The translations under genes and the position numbers were made by a program. Source: JAFGNV01 sp964612485 (GTDB lineage Bacteria; Chloroflexota; Anaerolineae; 4572-78; J111). From it: a stretch of DNA of 64,000 bases. The notes below the pieces were generated by a model, which saw nothing but the letters and a program-made list of their open reading frames with translations, had not been told where the DNA came from and ran no database searches. Location of the stretch: assembly GCA_964612485.1 (NCBI GenBank), contig CAZTFF010000024.1, forward strand, positions 7,655 to 71,654, given 5' to 3'. Below, in pieces: positions 60,023-64,000 of the stretch (the stretch's first letter is position 1; each line of letters starts with the position of its first letter).

Positions 60023-62581
60023 ATGAGCAACAAATACAACCCGCAAGTGATCGAAAAAAAATGGCAAAAAAAATGGGAGGTCGATGGCCTGTACCGCGCT
60101 GCCATTGATAGCAGCAGAGAAAAATATTACGCGATGACGATGTACCCCTACCCCAGCGGCGATTTACACATGGGCCACTGGTACGCCATGGCCCCCAGCG
60201 ATGTGCGCGCCCGCTGGATGCGGATGAAGGGTTACAACGTGCTGTTCCCGATGGGCTTCGACAGCTTTGGCCTGCCCGCCGAAAACGCCGCCATCAAACG
60301 CAACATCCACCCCAGCGAGTGGACTTACGCCAACATCGAACGCATGCGGAACCAACTGCGCTCCATGGGCGCGATGTTTGATTGGGAACGAGAGTGCATT
60401 ACCTCCGACCCCAGCTACTACAAATGGAGCCAGTGGTTCTTTTTGAAATTGTACGATATGGGCCTGGCCTACAAGAAAAAATCGCCCGTAGATTTCTGCC
60501 CCACCTGCAACACCACCCTGGCCCGCGAGCAGGTGTGGGGCGAAGACCGCCACTGCGAGCGCTGCGGCACGCCCGTTATCAAGAAAGATTTGGACCAATG
60601 GTTCTTTAAAATCACCGCCTACGCCGATAAACTGCTGGACTTTTCTCACCTGAATTGGCCGGAACGGGTTCACAGCATGCAGACCAACTGGATTGGCCGC
60701 AGCGAGGGCGCGGAAGTGGTCTTTAGAACCGAAATCGGCGGGCACGAGCTGCCGGTCTTTACCACCCGGCCCGATACCCTGTGGGGCGCAACTTTTATGG
60801 TGATGGCCCCGGAGCATCCCCTGGTGGAAGAATTGACCACCGACGAGCAGCGGGCTGAGGTAGAAGCTTACGTGGCCCAGGCCGCGCGCCAAACCGAAAT
60901 CGACCGTCTGGCTACCGACAAAGAAAAAACCGGCGTTTTTACCGGCGCGTACGCCATCAACCCGGTCAACAGCGAGTTGATTCCCATCTGGATTGCCGAT
61001 TACGTGCTGATGTCGTACGGAACCGGCGCGATCATGGCCGTGCCCTGCGGCGATGAGCGCGACTTTGAGTTTGCCGAAAAGTATGGCCTGCCCATTCCCG
61101 TGGTGGTAGCTCCGCCCGATTGGGACGGCGAACCCTTTAGCCAGGCTTACACCGGCCCGGGCCTGATGCACAACAGCGGCCCCTTTTCCGGCTACGCCAC
61201 CATCGGCAAATACACCCTGGACGAGTGGACGGATGAGCTGGCCGATGAATACAATCTGCCGGGGCCGGCGGCACTGACTCCCGATACCGAAGGCCGCACC
61301 GCCGTAACCCGCTGGCTGGAAGAACAGGAGGTGGGCAAATTTATGGTCACGTATCGCCTGCACGATTGGCTGATCAGCCGGCAGCGATATTGGGGCGCGC
61401 CGATCCCGATGATGACCTGCCCCACCTGCGGCATTGTGCCGGTGCCGTATGAAGAGCTGCCGGTGGAATTGCCGGAAGATGTGGAATTTGTGCCCACCGG
61501 CGAGTCGCCGTTGAAATTTCACGAGGGTTTTAAAAGAGTCACGTGCCCCCAATGTGGCGACGAAGCCGAGCGGGAAACCGATACCATGGACACTTTTATG
61601 TGCTCTAGTTGGTATCAATACTCCTACATGGATCCTCACTGGAAAGACGGCCAGAAACTATCGGCGGACGATGTGCCGTTCAACCCGGAAGAGGGCGATT
61701 ACTGGCTGCCGGTTGACCAGTATACCGGCGGCATCGAGCACGCCACCATGCACCTGTTGTACACCCGCTTTTTTACCAAAACTATGCACGATATGGGGCT
61801 GGTGGATTTTGATGAGCCGATGAAATCGCTGTTCAATCAGGGCATTATCCTGGCCGAAGATGGCTTTCGGATGAGCAAGAGCCGGGGCAATGTGATTGCA
61901 CCGGATGAACTGGTGCAAGAGTATGGCGCCGACACAGTGCGCGGCTACCTGATGTTTGGGTTTCGCTGGGATCAGGGCGGCCCGTGGAGCAGTACCGGTA
62001 TTTTGGGCATCGAACGTTTCCTGGAACGGGTGTGGGAGTTGGTGACCAAAACGCAAGCCGCCGAGGGTACGCCCACTGAAGCCCACCTGCGCGACCTGCG
62101 GCGCAGGCAGCACCAGGCCATCCGCCGGGTGACGCGCGATTTGGAAGATTTCAGCTTCAACACTATGGTTGCCGGGCTGATGGAGTATGTCAATGCGTTG
62201 AACGATCTGCGCTCATCGTCACCCGCCCTGCCCGGAACGCCCGCATGGGCGGAAGCCATTCAAACGCTGGTGCTGCTGATGGCGCCCGGTTTCCCTCATA
62301 TATCCGAAGAAATGTGGGAACAAATTGGGATGCCATACAGCGTTCACCAACAAAGCTGGCCGGTGTGGGACGAAGCCCTGGCCAAAGAAGATGTAGTGGA
62401 GATCGCGGTGCAAGTCAACGGCAAAGTGCGCGACAAGATCGAAGTGCCGGTGGATGTGGATGCCGAAGCCGCCAAAGCCCAGGCCCAGGCCGCTGACGGC
62501 GTAGCCCGGCATCTTGAAGGCAAAAATGTGGTCAAAGTGATTTATGTGCCGGGGCGGTTGGTCAATATTGTGGTCAAATAA
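60023..62581 (+). CDS. leuS: Leucyl-tRNA synthetase
   Basis: An 852-residue class I synthetase charging tRNA-Leu. ATG 60023 begins MSNKYNPQVIEKKWQKKW; a longer frame upstream lies in the attenuator region. HIGH motif PYPSGDLHMGHWYA (about 45-55), CP1 editing domain with FTTRPDTLWGATFMVMAPEHP and GTGAIMAVPCGDERD, Zn-type CPTC/CERC pairs, KMSKS motif FRMSKSRGN (about 616), and the C-terminal domain with VQVNGKVRDKIEV. The length is normal for bacteria. A leader peptide and terminator upstream suggest leucine-dependent control. Confidence 0.97.
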   Translation: MSNKYNPQVIEKKWQKKWEVDGLYRAAIDSSREKYYAMTMYPYPSGDLHMGHWYAMAPSDVRARWMRMKGYNVLFPMGFDSFGLPAENAAIKRNIHPSEWTYANIERMRNQLRSMGAMFDWERECITSDPSYYKWSQWFFLKLYDMGLAYKKKSPVDFCPTCNTTLAREQVWGEDRHCERCGTPVIKKDLDQWFFKITAYADKLLDFSHLNWPERVHSMQTNWIGRSEGAEVVFRTEIGGHELPVFTTRPDTLWGATFMVMAPEHPLVEELTTDEQRAEVEAYVAQAARQTEIDRLATDKEKTGVFTGAYAINPVNSELIPIWIADYVLMSYGTGAIMAVPCGDERDFEFAEKYGLPIPVVVAPPDWDGEPFSQAYTGPGLMHNSGPFSGYATIGKYTLDEWTDELADEYNLPGPAALTPDTEGRTAVTRWLEEQEVGKFMVTYRLHDWLISRQRYWGAPIPMMTCPTCGIVPVPYEELPVELPEDVEFVPTGESPLKFHEGFKRVTCPQCGDEAERETDTMDTFMCSSWYQYSYMDPHWKDGQKLSADDVPFNPEEGDYWLPVDQYTGGIEHATMHLLYTRFFTKTMHDMGLVDFDEPMKSLFNQGIILAEDGFRMSKSRGNVIAPDELVQEYGADTVRGYLMFGFRWDQGGPWSSTGILGIERFLERVWELVTKTQAAEGTPTEAHLRDLRRRQHQAIRRVTRDLEDFSFNTMVAGLMEYVNALNDLRSSSPALPGTPAWAEAIQTLVLLMAPGFPHISEEMWEQIGMPYSVHQQSWPVWDEALAKEDVVEIAVQVNGKVRDKIEVPVDVDAEAAKAQAQAADGVARHLEGKNVVKVIYVPGRLVNIVVK

Positions 62582-62618
62582 TGGAAATGTAACGATCACA
62601 GTCATATTTAGTTAAAGT

Positions 62619-62646
62619 GGGCCGGTATTTTGCCGGCCCTTTTTTT
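62619..62646 (+). terminator. Terminator of leuS
   Basis: GGGCCGG (62619-62625), loop TATTTTG, CCGGCCC (62633-62639), then seven Ts. Confidence 0.92.
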
Positions 62647-62746
62647 AAATCAGTAGATAATTGGCCTGTTCCATCGAAAATCAGTACACTTCATCGACAA
62701 AAAGGCCCTGAAAACGCCAATTGACAAATTATGTGGGAAATTCGTC

Positions 62747-62775
62747 TTGACAAAACGACAAAGATGATTTATACT
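62747..62775 (+). promoter_or_regulatory. Strong promoter of the Xre/JetA-like operon
   Basis: TTGACA (62747-62752), 17 bp, TATACT (62770-62775), near consensus. A second TTGACAAA lies 26 bp upstream (62721). Over the expected start is TTGTCTAGAACAA, an imperfect palindrome that could be an operator for the encoded Xre protein. Confidence 0.8.
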
Positions 62776-62810
62776 GTTTTTATCTTGTCTAGAACAAATG
62801 TTTGGAACTA

Positions 62811-63086
62811 ATGAGCGAGCTAAGCACGAAAGACCGAATTACCATCCTGCTGGGCAAATACCAGTTGACTACCGGACAGCGCCTGTCGCCGCGCGGGCTG
62901 GCGCAGTTGGCCGCGGTTCCCAAAGACCTGGTCTACCGCCTCGACGCCGGTACGGCCCGCTATGTTGATTTGCAGGCCCTGGCTCGCCTGTGCCGCGTGC
63001 TGGATTGTCGTGTTGAAGACCTCCTGGTCTGGCAAAACGGGCAGGAAGATACCCCATCCCCATTAATCGAGGCGGAAACGGAATGA
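62811..63086 (+). CDS. Xre/Cro-type helix-turn-helix regulator
   Basis: A 91-residue protein from ATG 62811, preferred over TTG 62802. The HTH spans about residues 8-70 (LSPRGLAQLAAVPKDLVYRLDAG, then LQALARLCRVLDCRVEDLLVW), close to the Cro/C1 HTH_26 type. The C-terminus is acidic. Its stop overlaps the next ATG by 4 nt (ATGA), so it is co-translated with the JetA-like gene. It is probably an autoregulator of the defence operon (inference). Confidence 0.9.
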   Translation: MSELSTKDRITILLGKYQLTTGQRLSPRGLAQLAAVPKDLVYRLDAGTARYVDLQALARLCRVLDCRVEDLLVWQNGQEDTPSPLIEAETE

Positions 63087-63958
63087 CAGTTTTAAGCAAT
63101 CCTTTCGATATTTTGCCGGCCAATCTCTTCAACCTGTTCAGCACCCAGGGTCAGGGAGATTGGCAGCGCCATTACATGGCCATTTTGCTGCGCATCTACG
63201 AGCTGGCCGAGTTCAACCGTTTTGGCCTGACCCGCGAGGTGGTGGTAGCCGAGATCAAAGATTACCTGAGCGGCGAAGATATAGACACGTCGAATTTTAG
63301 CAGCGAAGAGGCGTCTGTCGCAGCCGGCGATGACGCCCAGGATGATGCCAGTTGGCTGCTGCGCCGGCTGGTAGAAACCGGTTGGCTGGAGCGCGAGCAG
63401 CAGGCCGACTACACCGAACTCATCATTTTGCCCGATTACGCCTTTACGCTGCTTGAGGCGCTGCGGGCCATCCAGCAGCAAAAACCCCGCGAATACACCG
63501 GCCAACTCTACACCGCTCACCAACTGCTCGCCAAACAAGACGATGATTTCTCTCCCGCGCTGGCCCTTTCTCAAGCCTATGAAAATGTGCGGCAGGTGGT
63601 GCGCGGCCTCAACGAGTTGAACCAGAACATCCGGCGCTACACCGAGCGTGTCACCCGCGACCGCCATGTAGCCGATCTATTGCGCTTGCAGTACGAGGAT
63701 TACGCCCAGGTGCTTGGCCCGGCCTATCACGCGCTCAAAACTTCCGATCACGTGTCCCGTTACCGCCGCGACATCATTATGCAGTTGCAAAGCTGGCAGC
63801 TCGATGCCGGCTGGCTGGACCGTACCGCCGATGAACTGGCCACGCAGGGCCGTCTTTCGCCCGCCCAGGCCACCGATGAGATCGGCCATTACCTGCGTTT
63901 TATCATCGATCAACTGGAAAGCCTGGACCCGCTGTTAGAAGAAATCGTAACAGTTTAG
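63083..63958 (+). CDS. Wadjet JetA-like protein (MukF-like kleisin), C-terminally short
   Basis: A 291-residue protein coupled to the Xre gene. It aligns by eye with the JetA family (DUF5716): start SNPFDILPANLFNLFSTQ, SWLLRRLVETGWLEREQ, ELIILPDYAFTLLEALRAI, ALSQAYENVRQVVRGLNELN, YEDYAQVLGPAYHALKTSDHV and GRLSPAQATDEIGHYLRFI. JetA is the kleisin of an SMC complex that cleaves plasmid DNA. Family members as I recall them run to about 450-500 residues, going on after LLEEI with D-R-x-x-x-x-Y. Here the frame stops at LLEEIVTV, so it is shortened or split. jetB, jetC and jetD would lie beyond the window. Confidence 0.75.
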   Translation: MTVLSNPFDILPANLFNLFSTQGQGDWQRHYMAILLRIYELAEFNRFGLTREVVVAEIKDYLSGEDIDTSNFSSEEASVAAGDDAQDDASWLLRRLVETGWLEREQQADYTELIILPDYAFTLLEALRAIQQQKPREYTGQLYTAHQLLAKQDDDFSPALALSQAYENVRQVVRGLNELNQNIRRYTERVTRDRHVADLLRLQYEDYAQVLGPAYHALKTSDHVSRYRRDIIMQLQSWQLDAGWLDRTADELATQGRLSPAQATDEIGHYLRFIIDQLESLDPLLEEIVTV

Positions 63959-64000
63959 TTTTATGAGCAGGCAGCGGTCAAGATGTCTTGGCCCAAGGTG

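Noticed and set aside
60164..61639. Long minus-strand open frame inside leuS (491 codons).
   Set aside because: Antisense shadow of a confidently identified gene, with no recognisable domain.

Overview
The window reads as a chromosomal segment of a Chloroflexota bacterium, most likely Anaerolineae/Caldilineae-like. This is inferred from gene content: a class III fructose-bisphosphatase, a one-chain pyruvate:ferredoxin oxidoreductase beside a dihydroorotate-dehydrogenase-like protein, very long multi-domain sensor kinases, lipoproteins with Thr/Pro-rich linkers, and a clade II nos cluster whose NosZ carries a lipoprotein signal. No rRNA, tRNA, CRISPR array or complete transposon was seen.

Layout. 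0-5 kb (minus then plus): a partial universal stress protein and a release-factor-like protein, a small hypothetical gene, a badly decayed FGGY sugar-kinase pseudogene, and a SEC-C protein. 5-13 kb (plus): fbp, an FkbM methyltransferase, a Ser/Thr kinase with an FHA domain, a polytopic membrane protein, and a histidine kinase/response regulator pair. 13-21.5 kb (minus): a signalling block with a 1,733-residue periplasmic-binding-protein/GAF/kinase/triple-receiver hybrid, a second hybrid kinase, CheR and CheB. 22-27 kb: nifJ and a DHOD-like gene. 27-33 kb: a redox/stress island holding two genes that are each interrupted by one in-frame TGA exactly where the family has a redox or metal-binding Cys (DUF3179 and DUF411), plus hydrolases, VOC, DoxX and a Fur-family regulator. 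33-35.7 kb (minus): SIMPL protein, rpe, and a Crp/Fnr regulator. 36-45 kb (plus): ferredoxin, nosZ, nosB-like, nosD, nosF, nosY, nosL, Sco, PCuAC, a cupredoxin and cytochrome c. 45-49 kb: a Zn-ribbon protein, YwiC-like, cupin, and heme-copper-oxidase-like small membrane proteins. 49-53 kb: a glycosyltransferase, lspA, and a CbiMQO-type metal ECF transporter. 53.5-56.4 kb (minus): a DUF218-like protein and two proteins sharing a beta-sandwich domain. 56.6-64 kb: ftsK, a small Zn-ribbon cassette, leuS with an apparent leader-peptide attenuator, and an Xre regulator overlapping a JetA-like (Wadjet) gene at the right edge.

How the parts connect. The nos block is a nearly complete N2O-reduction module: catalytic enzyme, copper delivery (NosL, Sco, PCuAC), the NosDFY ABC system, and electron carriers (ferredoxin, cupredoxin, cytochrome c). 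A shared 16-bp dyad, TGACAnnnGTCACTGT-like, sits about 40 bp upstream of the inferred start sites of the nos operon, the 45-kb operon and nifJ. This suggests one Crp/Fnr-type activator, perhaps the one encoded at 35 kb, ties N2O respiration to pyruvate oxidation. A GTTTGCAACA element is shared by the Fur-family gene's own promoter and the CbiMQO promoter.

The most notable observation is the pair of candidate selenoproteins 1.1 kb apart. The DUF3179 gene also has a 7-bp stem with a GGU loop starting 18 nt after the UGA, which fits a bacterial SECIS element. No selenocysteine machinery gene lies in the window, so this rests on sequence pattern alone.
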